Source: Balneolales bacterium (GTDB taxonomy: Bacteria > Bacteroidota > Rhodothermia > Balneolales > Natronogracilivirgulaceae). From it: a stretch of DNA of 7,331 bases. The stretch is from assembly GCA_007116685.1 (NCBI GenBank), contig SKIC01000302.1, positions 1-7,331 on the forward strand, written 5' to 3'. The position numbers and the translations under genes were made by a program. Below the pieces are notes generated by a model, which was given only the letters and a program-made list of their open reading frames with translations, did no database searches and had not been told where the DNA came from. Each line of letters starts with the position of its first letter. The first letter of the stretch is position 1. Below are positions 1-6,406 of the stretch, one piece after another.

Positions 1-1446
1 ATCATTCCGGAGATTATTCTCGCTGTAGCATTATGCGTAATCATCATTGCGGATATTCTACTCAAAAAGAAAAATCATACTACCGGTTGGATATTATTTG
101 GAGCACTAGTCGCCTCAGGTATTGTAATCATTCAACGATTGGGTGTTTCTGAATCAGTCTTTTCGGGAATGCTGATTGTGGATCCCTTTTCTGATTTCTT
201 TCGGATAACCCTCATCATTACGGGTTTATTCATCATCCTGTTTTCCATAAAAAGTGCCGAATTGAATGCCTATATCAATAGAATCGGCGAATACTATATG
301 CTGATTGCCGGAATGTTTGCAGGAATGTTCTTTATGGTGAGTGCCAGTAATTTGTTGATGATGTATTTGGCTTTCGAGTTAACAAGTATCAGTTCGTATG
401 TCTTGGTTGGATTCACGAAATATTCCGGCAAGTCAACGGAATCTTCCATTAAGTACATCTTATTCGGAGCGGTTTCTTCTGCGATAATGATTTACGGCAT
501 ATCTCTACTCTATGGCATTACCGGAACGCTGGATTTATATGGAATTAGAGAAGCGATGATGACTGAAAGTGGTTTTTCTATGGTCACGCTTTTAGCCGTA
601 TTAATGCTGCTCACGGGATTCGGATTTAAAATCGCACTTGTCCCCTTTCATTTCTGGGCTCCGGATGTGTACGAGGGCGCACCAATTACCGTTGCCGCAG
701 TTTTGGCTGTGGCCTCCAAAATAGCCGCTATCGCCATGCTGATTCGATTCTTTGTGGTGGCTTTTCCTGATGCGGCAATGCTTCAGCCGGATATGGCTGC
801 CGTTGCAAGCTGGAATAATATCTTAGCCATAATGGCTGCTCTCGCCATGATTCTCGGTAACCTTACTGCCTTGTGGCAGGATAATATCAAAAGAATGCTG
901 GCTTATTCCAGCATTGCTCACGCCGGTTATATGATGATGGGTATTGTAATTCTGGGTGAACAGGGAATTTCAGCCGTAATGTTGTATGCTTTTCTGTATG
1001 TATTTATGAATTTAGGTGCTTTCTACCTTGCCATGCTCTATGCCGATACTTTCAAAACAGATTCCATTGAAGGATATAAAGGAATTGGAAAGCGTGCACC
1101 GTTTGAGTCTATAGCTTTCACCATATTTCTGATCTCTCTTACCGGAATTCCTCCTACGGCAGGATTTATTGGAAAACTCTATCTATTTGGCGCAACGATT
1201 CAGGCGGGATGGATTTGGCTGGTACTTATAGCCGGCATTACCACGATTATTTCCCTCTTTTACTATGTACGCATAGTTCGAAACCTCTTTTTATACGAAC
1301 CTAAGCCGGAAATCAAAGAAGCTCACTTTTCAGTAAGTAGCAGAACGATTTTAATACTTCTATTGGCTCCAGTATTACTATTGGGATTATACTTTGCCCC
1401 GGTACTAAACCTCGTTAACCGCAGCCTTAGCATTTTTGGGATGTAA
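1..1446 (+). CDS. nuoN: NADH-quinone oxidoreductase subunit N (complex I), 5'-partial
   Basis: Membrane subunit of respiratory complex I, one of the three antiporter-like subunits (with NuoL and NuoM) that move protons while NADH reduces quinone. The frame is open from base 1 and gives 481 visible residues before TAA. The first visible residues (IIPEIILAV) are typical of the first NuoN helix, so only a few N-terminal residues are missing; family members are about 480-500 residues. A TTG at 139 could be read as a start, but it would delete the first helix, so I reject it. Most of the protein is hydrophobic helices. Conserved proton-channel elements are visible: Glu126 in the LAFELTS segment, Lys151 in SSIKYILFGA, Lys210 followed by HFWAPDVYEGAP (217-228), and the DNIKRMLAYSSIAHAGY block (about 294-310). 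nuoN is commonly the last gene of nuo operons, which fits the unrelated gene that follows. Certain at family level. Confidence 0.96.
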   Translation: MIPEIILAVALCVIIIADILLKKKNHTTGWILFGALVASGIVIIQRLGVSESVFSGMLIVDPFSDFFRITLIITGLFIILFSIKSAELNAYINRIGEYYMLIAGMFAGMFFMVSASNLLMMYLAFELTSISSYVLVGFTKYSGKSTESSIKYILFGAVSSAIMIYGISLLYGITGTLDLYGIREAMMTESGFSMVTLLAVLMLLTGFGFKIALVPFHFWAPDVYEGAPITVAAVLAVASKIAAIAMLIRFFVVAFPDAAMLQPDMAAVASWNNILAIMAALAMILGNLTALWQDNIKRMLAYSSIAHAGYMMMGIVILGEQGISAVMLYAFLYVFMNLGAFYLAMLYADTFKTDSIEGYKGIGKRAPFESIAFTIFLISLTGIPPTAGFIGKLYLFGATIQAGWIWLVLIAGITTIISLFYYVRIVRNLFLYEPKPEIKEAHFSVSSRTILILLLAPVLLLGLYFAPVLNLVNRSLSIFGM

Positions 1447-1447
1447 C

Positions 1448-1463
1448 GAAATGCAGACATTTC
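1448..1463 (+). terminator. Weak hairpin just after nuoN
   Basis: Immediately after the nuoN stop, GAAATG and CATTTC form a perfect 6-bp stem around a 4-base loop, followed by TTAATTCT. The stem is A+T-rich and the following T run is broken, so at best it is a weak transcription end for the complex I operon. Chance occurrence is quite possible. Confidence 0.22.
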
Positions 1464-1508
1464 TTAATTCTCATAAAACACCCTTAAACGATATTAAGAG
1501 TAATGGAG

Positions 1509-1535
1509 TTATTTGTCCGTATATTTGACAGATAA
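1509..1535. promoter_or_regulatory. 27-bp dyad, candidate Rrf2 operator
   Basis: Arms TTATTTGTC (1509-1517) and GACAGATAA (1527-1535) are reverse complements at 8 of 9 positions, separated by 9 bases. The right arm overlaps the TTGACA -35 box of the gene that follows. Rrf2-family proteins are dimers that bind dyads of roughly this size and often repress their own genes, so autoregulation is the natural reading. The operator assignment is inferred from position and symmetry; the sequence does not match a consensus I can name. Confidence 0.45.
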
Positions 1536-1554
1536 ATTCAATACACCGTATTCT
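1525..1554 (+). promoter_or_regulatory. Candidate sigma70-type promoter of the Rrf2 gene
   Basis: A perfect TTGACA at 1525-1530 lies 18 bases before TATTCT (1549-1554, 4 of 6 to TATAAT). Transcription would begin near 1561, leaving a leader of about 14 bases. There is no Shine-Dalgarno-like sequence before the ATG, which fits a short leader. The -35 box is strong and the -10 box mediocre. Confidence 0.45.
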
Positions 1555-1574
1555 AATTAACCCGATCTCACATT

Positions 1575-2009
1575 ATGTTCTCAAGAACCTGCCATTATGC
1601 TCTCCAAGCGATGATTTATATCGCTTCTAAATCCAAAGATTCATCAAATGTCGGATTGAACGAAATTGCAGCCGAACTAAGCATACCCAAGCATTTTCTC
1701 AGTAAAGTTCTTCAAACTTTGGTTAAGCATAAATTACTGGTTTCCATGAAGGGACCCACAGGCGGTTTTAGTCTGGCCAAATCTCCCAGTGAAATTAACA
1801 TGGTAGATATCATCGAATACATAGATGGCCTGGATATCTTCAACCAATGCGGAATCGGATTTAAAGCCTGCGATGACGAAAACCCCTGTCCCATCCACAA
1901 TGAATACAAAGAGGTCCGCTTTCGTATCCGCCTCCTATTCGAAAACAAATCCCTCGAAGAATTGGTCTTAGACGTAGAAAAAGGAAATAGCATTATCAGT
2001 TTGCCGTAA
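1575..2009 (+). CDS. Rrf2-family transcriptional regulator, probable Fe-S sensor
   Basis: A 144-residue protein of the usual Rrf2 length (about 130-165). The ATG is chosen because the N-terminus (MFSRTCHYALQAMIYIA) matches the family start; no clear ribosome site precedes it. Residues 1-70 form the winged helix: LNEIAAELSIPKHFLSKVLQTL (28-49) is the helix-turn-helix, and KGPTGGFSLAK (59-69) is the wing. The sensor part holds Cys92, Cys99 and Cys105 (C-X6-C-X5-C) and His108, so the third Cys is followed by x-x-His as in the [2Fe-2S] regulator IscR, where Cys104 and His107 are ligands. This suggests an iron-sulfur regulator responding to cluster supply, redox state or nitric oxide. No isc, suf or NO-detoxification gene lies beside it in the window, so its target is unknown; IscR-like, NsrR-like and other Rrf2 roles stay open. 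It may repress itself through the dyad upstream. Confidence 0.9.
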   Translation: MFSRTCHYALQAMIYIASKSKDSSNVGLNEIAAELSIPKHFLSKVLQTLVKHKLLVSMKGPTGGFSLAKSPSEINMVDIIEYIDGLDIFNQCGIGFKACDDENPCPIHNEYKEVRFRIRLLFENKSLEELVLDVEKGNSIISLP

Positions 2010-2056
2010 ACGCTGTACGTTTGTTCAGAAACTCTGCCTGATTTAACTCTTGCCTA

Positions 2057-2084
2057 CTACATGGGTCAGGTTTGCGACCTGACC
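2057..2084. repeat. REP-like hairpin repeat, copy 1
   Basis: A 28-bp unit that recurs 59 bp downstream in the same orientation with one mismatch. It contains an imperfect palindrome: GGTCAGGTT (2064-2072) and GACCTGACC (2076-2084) pair over 9 positions around a TGC loop, the innermost being a T-G wobble. The tetranucleotide CTAC, complement of the GTAG typical of REP elements mobilised by RAYT (IS200-like) transposases, begins the unit. No T run follows, so it is not an obvious terminator. No RAYT gene is in the window. Confidence 0.7.
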
Positions 2085-2115
2085 ACTCGATCAAGGAACC
2101 ATTTTGCAATCTGAG

Positions 2116-2143
2116 CTACATGGGTCAGGTTTGCAACCTGACC
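2116..2143. repeat. REP-like hairpin repeat, copy 2
   Basis: Second copy of the 28-bp unit, differing from the first at one base (A at 2135 instead of G). Its palindrome is perfect and longer: GGGTCAGGTT (2122-2131) pairs with AACCTGACCC (2135-2144) around a TGC loop. It also begins with CTAC. The 31 bases between the copies are not repeated. Confidence 0.7.
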
Positions 2144-2255
2144 CCCAAAAGTCCTAAAACAAACTTCGCCCCTTCCCAAAAAGCTACCTTATTTCTACTA
2201 CTAAAGCCAGTTAACACAAAATTATCAATTACTTACAAAAATCGTAGAAAAAGAC

Positions 2256-2295
2256 TTGCCTTTTTGGAAGCGGTTCCAGATATTACTTGTATAGA
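2256..2295 (+). promoter_or_regulatory. Possible glpK promoter region
   Basis: TATAGA at 2290-2295 (4 of 6 to TATAAT) could be a -10 box giving a start near 2302. Upstream candidates TTGGAA (2264-2269) and TTGCCT (2256-2261) sit too far away for a standard 17-base spacer; TTGCCT with TATTAC (2281-2286) has a 19-base spacer. None is strong, and the LacI-type palindrome falls within the region. Placement is tentative. Confidence 0.3.
2265..2278. promoter_or_regulatory. LacI/GalR-type palindrome upstream of glpK
   Basis: The 14-bp sequence TGGAAGCGGTTCCA is symmetrical about a central CG at 6 of 7 base pairs. Palindromes with central CG and TGnAA/TTnCA arms are the usual targets of LacI/GalR-family regulators, including catabolite-control sites. 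Its centre lies about 56 bases before the glpK ATG, in the expected promoter region, so it could control the whole glp operon. No LacI-family gene or other glycerol regulator is in the window. Confidence 0.45.
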
Positions 2296-2327
2296 CAACC
2301 AAACATCCATAAAGAATAGAGGCCGTA

Positions 2328-3824
2328 ATGTCTGAAAAATATATTCTCGCTCTCGATCAGGGAACTACTAGTTCCAGAGCTATTGTCTTTAGTAAAGAAG
2401 GTAAAATCATCTCTACCGCTCAAAAAGAATTTCGTCAAATCTATCCCAAAGCCGGATGGGTTGAGCATGATGGCAAAGAAATTTGGTCAACACAAGCCGG
2501 GGTGGCTGCTGAGGCCATCACACAAGCTGGTTTGAATGGTTTAGATATCGCCGGTATTGGAATTACCAATCAGCGTGAGACTACCCTAATCTGGGATAGA
2601 GCAACCGGAAAACCGGTTTATAATGCGATCGTTTGGCAAGATCGCCGGACCTCTGAATTTTGCGATAGCCTAAAAGAAAAAGGCTTGGTTGATAAAATCA
2701 GATCTAAAACAGGTCTCATCATTGATGCTTATTTCTCTGCTACTAAAATCAAGTGGATTCTTGATAATGTAGAAGGTGTTCGGGAGCGCGCTGAAAAAGG
2801 CGAACTTGCTTTCGGAACCATGGATTGCTGGCTAATCTGGAACTTTACAAGAGGTGATTGCCACATTACTGATGTCACCAACGCAAGCCGAACGATGCTG
2901 TACAATATCCATGATTTACAATGGGATGAGGAAATTCTCGAAATCCTGGATATCCCAAAATCTCTTCTACCTGAAGTGAAGTCCTCCAGTGAGGTTTATT
3001 GCGAAACCAAGACAACGATTTTTGCAACAAAAGTACCTATCGCAGGAATTGCAGGTGATCAGCAGGCGGCTCTCTTTGGCCAGCGTTGCATAGAATCAGG
3101 TATGGCTAAAAACACCTATGGTACAGGCTGTTTTATGGTGATGAATACCGGTGAAAAACCCATCGAATCGAAAAATAATTTACTAACTACCATTGCATGG
3201 CAAATTGGTGATCATGTAGAATATGCCCTGGAAGGAAGTATTTTTATTGCAGGTGCCGTAGTTCAATGGTTACGTGATGAACTTAAAATCATCAGAAATG
3301 CTCCTGAAGTAGAAAAATTAGCGGAAACAGTTGAAGACAATAATGGAGTGTATCTGGTTCCTGCCTTTGCAGGATTGGGAGCACCCCATTGGAATCAAAA
3401 TGCCCGAGGTACTATCGTTGGATTGACTCGAGGTGCCAATACCGGTCACATTGCACGCGCTGCTTTAGAAGGTATTGCCTACCAAGTGCGTGATGTACTC
3501 AAAGCCATGGAAGCCGATTCCGGTATCGAAATTAAAGCACTAAAAATAGATGGCGGCGCAGCTGCAAATAATCTTCTTATGCAATTTCAATCTGATATTC
3601 TAGGTGTACCTGTAGAACGACCTGAATTATTGGAAACCACAGCTCTAGGTGCTGCTTATCTGGCAGGTCTGGCAGTTGGGTTTTGGGAGAATCAGGAAGA
3701 AATCAACAATCAGTGGAAACTGGATAGAAAATTTGATCCGGAAATGCCTGAAGATCGAGCCAATGAATTGATTTCCGGCTGGAACAGAGCATTAAAAGGC
3801 GCCGATGCCTGGTCAAAAGCCTAA
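2328..3824 (+). CDS. glpK: Glycerol kinase
   Basis: Cytoplasmic ATP:glycerol phosphotransferase making sn-glycerol 3-phosphate. The product is 498 residues, full length for the FGGY kinase family. Visible landmarks are the N-terminal phosphate-binding DQGTTSSR (10-17), glycerol-binding Arg83-Glu84 in NQRETT, Trp103 and Tyr135, the FGGY signature around YFSATKIKW (135-143), the catalytic-base Asp244 in AGDQQ, the second FGGY signature around 361-381, and DGG (408-410) in the nucleotide-binding lobe. The ATG has AGAGG 5 bases upstream. The region corresponding to the E. coli GGKGGTR loop that binds the inhibitor fructose 1,6-bisphosphate reads KTTIFATK (228-235), so that site appears absent. 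The His phosphorylated by HPr in Gram-positive enzymes is also not seen there. First gene of the glpK-glpD-glpF operon, 39 bases before glpD. Confidence 0.97.
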   Translation: MSEKYILALDQGTTSSRAIVFSKEGKIISTAQKEFRQIYPKAGWVEHDGKEIWSTQAGVAAEAITQAGLNGLDIAGIGITNQRETTLIWDRATGKPVYNAIVWQDRRTSEFCDSLKEKGLVDKIRSKTGLIIDAYFSATKIKWILDNVEGVRERAEKGELAFGTMDCWLIWNFTRGDCHITDVTNASRTMLYNIHDLQWDEEILEILDIPKSLLPEVKSSSEVYCETKTTIFATKVPIAGIAGDQQAALFGQRCIESGMAKNTYGTGCFMVMNTGEKPIESKNNLLTTIAWQIGDHVEYALEGSIFIAGAVVQWLRDELKIIRNAPEVEKLAETVEDNNGVYLVPAFAGLGAPHWNQNARGTIVGLTRGANTGHIARAALEGIAYQVRDVLKAMEADSGIEIKALKIDGGAAANNLLMQFQSDILGVPVERPELLETTALGAAYLAGLAVGFWENQEEINNQWKLDRKFDPEMPEDRANELISGWNRALKGADAWSKA

Positions 3825-3863
3825 AACCAACAGATTAATCAAAAAATTTAAAAGAGAAATAAA

Positions 3864-5426
3864 ATGAGTTTAGACAGAAATAAAATGCTGAATCAAGTGG
3901 CCCGGGAAGACGGCTACTGGGATATGATTATCGTTGGTGGTGGTGCTACGGGGCTAGGTGTTGCCGTAGATGCCGCCAGCCGTGGATACAAAACCCTACT
4001 GCTTGAGCAACATGATTTTTCAAAAGGTACATCCAGCCGTTCCACAAAGTTGGTTCACGGTGGTGTGCGTTATTTGCAACAAGGTAACGTATCGCTGGTA
4101 CTGGAAGCACTGCGCGAACGTGGATTGCTTATCCAAAATGCACCGCATCTTGTTCGGAATCAGTCATTCATTGTACCAAACTACGATTGGTGGGAAGCCC
4201 CATTCTACGGTGTTGGTATGAAAGTGTATGATATGCTGGCAGGTAAACTAGGTTTAGGTCCATCGAAAAACTTATCAGTAAAGAAAACACTGGAACGCAT
4301 CCCAACTATTAAAACCGATGGTTTGCGTGGCGGTGTAATTTATTACGACGGACAGTTTGACGACTCCCGCCTGGCAGTTAATCTTGCCCAAACCGCTGCA
4401 GACCACGGCGCTTGCATGTTGAATTATATGAAAGTTACCGGTCTGACCAAGAGTGGTGATTTTGTAGATGGCGTCCGTGTTACCGACGTTTTAAATAAAA
4501 GAGAAATGGTCATAAAAAGCCGAGTAGTGATAAATGCCACAGGCGTTTTCACCGATTCTGTTTTAAAAATGGATGATCCCGATGCTAAGAATATCATCGC
4601 AGCCAGCCAGGGTATCCACTTGGTCGTTGATAAAAAGTTCCTGCCGGGAGATACAGCCATCATGGTTCCTCATACGGATGATGGGCGCGTACTTTTTGCA
4701 GTTCCATGGAACAATAAAGTCATTATCGGGACTACAGATACCGCTATTGAAAATATTGAACTGGAACCTAAGGCTTTGGAGGAAGAAGTCGAGTTTATCC
4801 TCAAGCATGCTAAAAAATATCTGACCGAAGAAATCAAGCGCGAAGATGTACGCAGTGTTTTCGCCGGATTGCGCCCATTGGTTAAAGCCGGAGATGATAA
4901 AAGCACTTCTTCCCTATCACGTGACCACACGCTGATTGTATCCATGACAGGCCTGGTAACAATTACGGGAGGAAAATGGACAACCTACCGAAAAATGGCT
5001 CAGGATACCGTAGATCAGGCATCCACAGTAGCAGGTTTGAATCACAAGAAATGTATTACTGAAAATCTCAGAATTCATGGATGGCTTAAAAATATAGATA
5101 AATCTGATGATTTACATCCTTATGGCTCCGACAAAGTTGGCATCCAAAAGTTGGTTAAGGAAAGACCAGAACTAGGTGAAAAACTTCACGAACGTCTGCC
5201 TTATATCAAAGCAGAAGTAGTTTGGGTGACTAGCCAGGAAATGGCAATGACCGTGGAAGATACCCTTTCACGAAGAATGCGCGCTTTGCTACTTGATGCC
5301 AAAGCGAGTGTAGACATGGCTCCTGAAACAGCCCGATTAATGGCTGAGGTGCTTGGAAAAGACGAAAGTTGGATTAACCAACAAATCTACGAGTACAATG
5401 AAATTGCCAAAGACTACATCGTCTAA
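3864..5426 (+). CDS. glpD: Aerobic-type glycerol-3-phosphate dehydrogenase (FAD, quinone-linked)
   Basis: Inner-membrane-associated flavoenzyme that oxidises glycerol 3-phosphate to dihydroxyacetone phosphate and passes electrons to quinone. The 520 residues are close to the usual length. The dinucleotide-binding fold is at the N-terminus (IIVGGGATGLG, 22-32, with acidic Glu48 ending the second strand). The GlpD signature follows (GTSSRSTKLVHGGVRYL, 55-71). FAGLRPL (333-339) contains Arg337, likely the substrate-binding arginine, and GGKWTTYR (369-376) is the second family signature. A C-terminal helical domain runs from about 400 to 520 and includes EDTLSRRMRALLLD (465-478). The start is fixed by the N-terminal fold and a purine-rich AAGAGA about 6 bases upstream of ATG. 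It lies between glpK and glpF, each gap under 40 bases, which indicates one transcript. A single-subunit GlpD is distinct from the three-subunit GlpABC enzyme. Confidence 0.96.
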   Translation: MSLDRNKMLNQVAREDGYWDMIIVGGGATGLGVAVDAASRGYKTLLLEQHDFSKGTSSRSTKLVHGGVRYLQQGNVSLVLEALRERGLLIQNAPHLVRNQSFIVPNYDWWEAPFYGVGMKVYDMLAGKLGLGPSKNLSVKKTLERIPTIKTDGLRGGVIYYDGQFDDSRLAVNLAQTAADHGACMLNYMKVTGLTKSGDFVDGVRVTDVLNKREMVIKSRVVINATGVFTDSVLKMDDPDAKNIIAASQGIHLVVDKKFLPGDTAIMVPHTDDGRVLFAVPWNNKVIIGTTDTAIENIELEPKALEEEVEFILKHAKKYLTEEIKREDVRSVFAGLRPLVKAGDDKSTSSLSRDHTLIVSMTGLVTITGGKWTTYRKMAQDTVDQASTVAGLNHKKCITENLRIHGWLKNIDKSDDLHPYGSDKVGIQKLVKERPELGEKLHERLPYIKAEVVWVTSQEMAMTVEDTLSRRMRALLLDAKASVDMAPETARLMAEVLGKDESWINQQIYEYNEIAKDYIV

Positions 5427-5459
5427 GGGCTGATCTAATCATAATTAAGGAAATTTATT

Positions 5460-6224
5460 ATGAATCTTTTCATAGCAGAGTTAATTGGAACCGCCATTTT
5501 AATCATTTTTGGTGGTGGCGTTGTTGCAAACGTGGTTTTACAGCAAACCAAGGGAAATGCAAGTGGCTGGATTGTAATAACATGGGGCTGGGCTATTGGT
5601 GTATTTACCGCAGTCTATATCGTTGGTCAGTACAGTGGTGCTCATATTAACCCGGCCGTCACGGTTGGTCTGGCAACTGCCGGTCTCTTTGATTGGGCTA
5701 TGGTTCCAACCTATATATTAGCTCAAGTTTTAGGGGGAGCTGTTGGTGGAGCGATTGTTTGGCTAGCCTATAAAGACCACTTTGCCGCAACCGATGATGA
5801 GGGCTTAAAACTAGCTGTTTTTAGTACGGCTCCAAATATCAGAAAATACGGCAACAATGTATTGACAGAGGTCATAGCAACTTTTGTTCTGGTTTTTGGA
5901 GTGCTCTATCTGGCTTCACCCGGATTTGTGACTGCAAATGGTGAATTTCTTGAGGCGATTGTTATGAATGGTGAAGAAGTAGGATTTGGTTTGGGTTCAC
6001 TCTCAGCACTTCCTGTTGCACTTTTAGTTCTTGGGATTGGCTTATCTCTGGGCGGACCAACGGGCTACGCAATTAATCCTGCTCGTGATTTAGGACCGAG
6101 AATTGCTCATGCTATTCTTCCTATTCCCGGCAAAGGCAGTAGTGATTGGGCTTATTCCTGGGTTCCCATTGTAGCTCCTCTAATAGGTGCCGTGCTCGCT
6201 GCCGGTTTGTATATGATACTATAA
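5460..6224 (+). CDS. glpF: Glycerol facilitator, MIP/aquaporin family
   Basis: Inner-membrane channel letting glycerol diffuse into the cell. The 254 residues carry about six hydrophobic helices and both half-helix NPA motifs: SGAHINPAVT with Asn64-Pro65-Ala66, and GYAINPARDLGPR with Asn206-Pro207-Ala208. By alignment to E. coli GlpF (Trp48, Phe200, Arg206) the selectivity filter is Trp44, Tyr203 and Arg209, and Asp210 after the Arg is typical of glycerol rather than water channels. Tyr for Phe is a conservative change that keeps the aromatic corner. The ATG follows a good AAGGAAA ribosome site (5447-5453). It sits 33 bases after glpD, so its role in glycerol uptake for GlpK is well supported. 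A terminator-like hairpin follows, suggesting this is the last gene of the operon. Confidence 0.95.
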   Translation: MNLFIAELIGTAILIIFGGGVVANVVLQQTKGNASGWIVITWGWAIGVFTAVYIVGQYSGAHINPAVTVGLATAGLFDWAMVPTYILAQVLGGAVGGAIVWLAYKDHFAATDDEGLKLAVFSTAPNIRKYGNNVLTEVIATFVLVFGVLYLASPGFVTANGEFLEAIVMNGEEVGFGLGSLSALPVALLVLGIGLSLGGPTGYAINPARDLGPRIAHAILPIPGKGSSDWAYSWVPIVAPLIGAVLAAGLYMIL

Positions 6225-6229
6225 CAGAA

Positions 6230-6266
6230 AAGTGAGTCGGATAGCTAAAACCTAACCGGCTCATTT
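6230..6266 (+). terminator. Terminator-like hairpin after glpF
   Basis: TGAGTCGG (6233-6240) pairs with CCGGCTCA (6256-6263) over 8 positions with one T-G wobble around a 15-base loop; another wobble and two A-T pairs extend the stem to 6230-6266. The downstream sequence TTTCATC has only a short T run, so the terminator may be inefficient. Its place 8 bases after the glpF stop supports it as the end of the glp operon. Confidence 0.55.
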
Positions 6267-6268
6267 CA

Positions 6269-6302
6269 TCTGGCTTTACGTTCCCTCTCCCCTACAGCCA
6301 GA
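6269..6302. repeat. 7-bp inverted repeat between glpF and the outer-membrane gene
   Basis: TCTGGCT (6269-6275) and AGCCAGA (6296-6302) are perfect reverse complements 20 bases apart, with a pyrimidine-rich loop. No T run follows, so it does not look like a terminator. It could be an RNA hairpin or a protein-binding site, or chance. Confidence 0.3.
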
Positions 6303-6340
6303 ATCAAAAATCATTAAAAAAATCGAGATAAGTACTTCCC

Positions 6341-6349
6341 TGGTAAAAT
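6341..6349 (+). promoter_or_regulatory. Possible extended -10 promoter of the outer-membrane gene
   Basis: TGGTAAAAT fits an extended -10 element (TGn then 5 of 6 to TATAAT). Transcription would begin near 6356, leaving about 50 bases of leader including the GGAG ribosome site (6395-6398). No clear -35 is seen. It lies between the arms CCTGG (6339-6343, overlapping it) and CCAGG (6355-6359). The perfect TATAAT at 6387-6392 is a worse candidate because its start would fall after the ribosome site. Confidence 0.33.
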
Positions 6350-6406
6350 TGCGCCCAGGCTACAATCCCATCACATTTCAATTACATATAATTTGGAGTA
6401 TAACTC

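Larger units (their letters stand above)
2010..2327. other. 318-base non-coding stretch before the glycerol operon
   Basis: No gene is supported here. The left half contains two REP-like hairpins (described separately). From about 2145 to 2255 the DNA is A+T-rich and shows nothing I can name, apart from a distant 7-bp inverted repeat (TTTCTAC at 2192, GTAGAAA at 2244) that may be chance. The right end holds a LacI-type palindrome and the likely glpK promoter and ribosome site. One frame is open across the second hairpin into glpK, but it begins with TTG inside the first hairpin and resembles no protein I know. Confidence 0.7.

Noticed and set aside
139..1446. TTG at 139 as the start of nuoN
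   Set aside because: The frame is open to base 1 and the upstream residues form the expected first membrane helix, so the gene runs off the left edge.
1483..1498. CTTAA/TTAAG inverted repeat after nuoN as a terminator
   Set aside because: Only 5 bp, all but one A-T, and no following T run.
2057..2144. The two hairpins read as a CRISPR array
   Set aside because: Only two copies, each a palindrome with a spacer of 31 bases, and no cas gene; REP-like elements explain them better.
2072..2335. An 87-residue frame between the Rrf2 gene and glpK
   Set aside because: It starts with TTG inside a REP-like hairpin, has no ribosome site or recognisable domain, and overlaps the glpK start.
3970..4945. 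Several 79-91-residue frames overlapping glpD on both strands
   Set aside because: They are shadows of glpD, which has intact family signatures across the whole region.
6387..6392. Perfect TATAAT as -10 of the outer-membrane gene
   Set aside because: Transcription would begin near 6399, after the GGAG ribosome site at 6395-6398, and there is no fitting -35.
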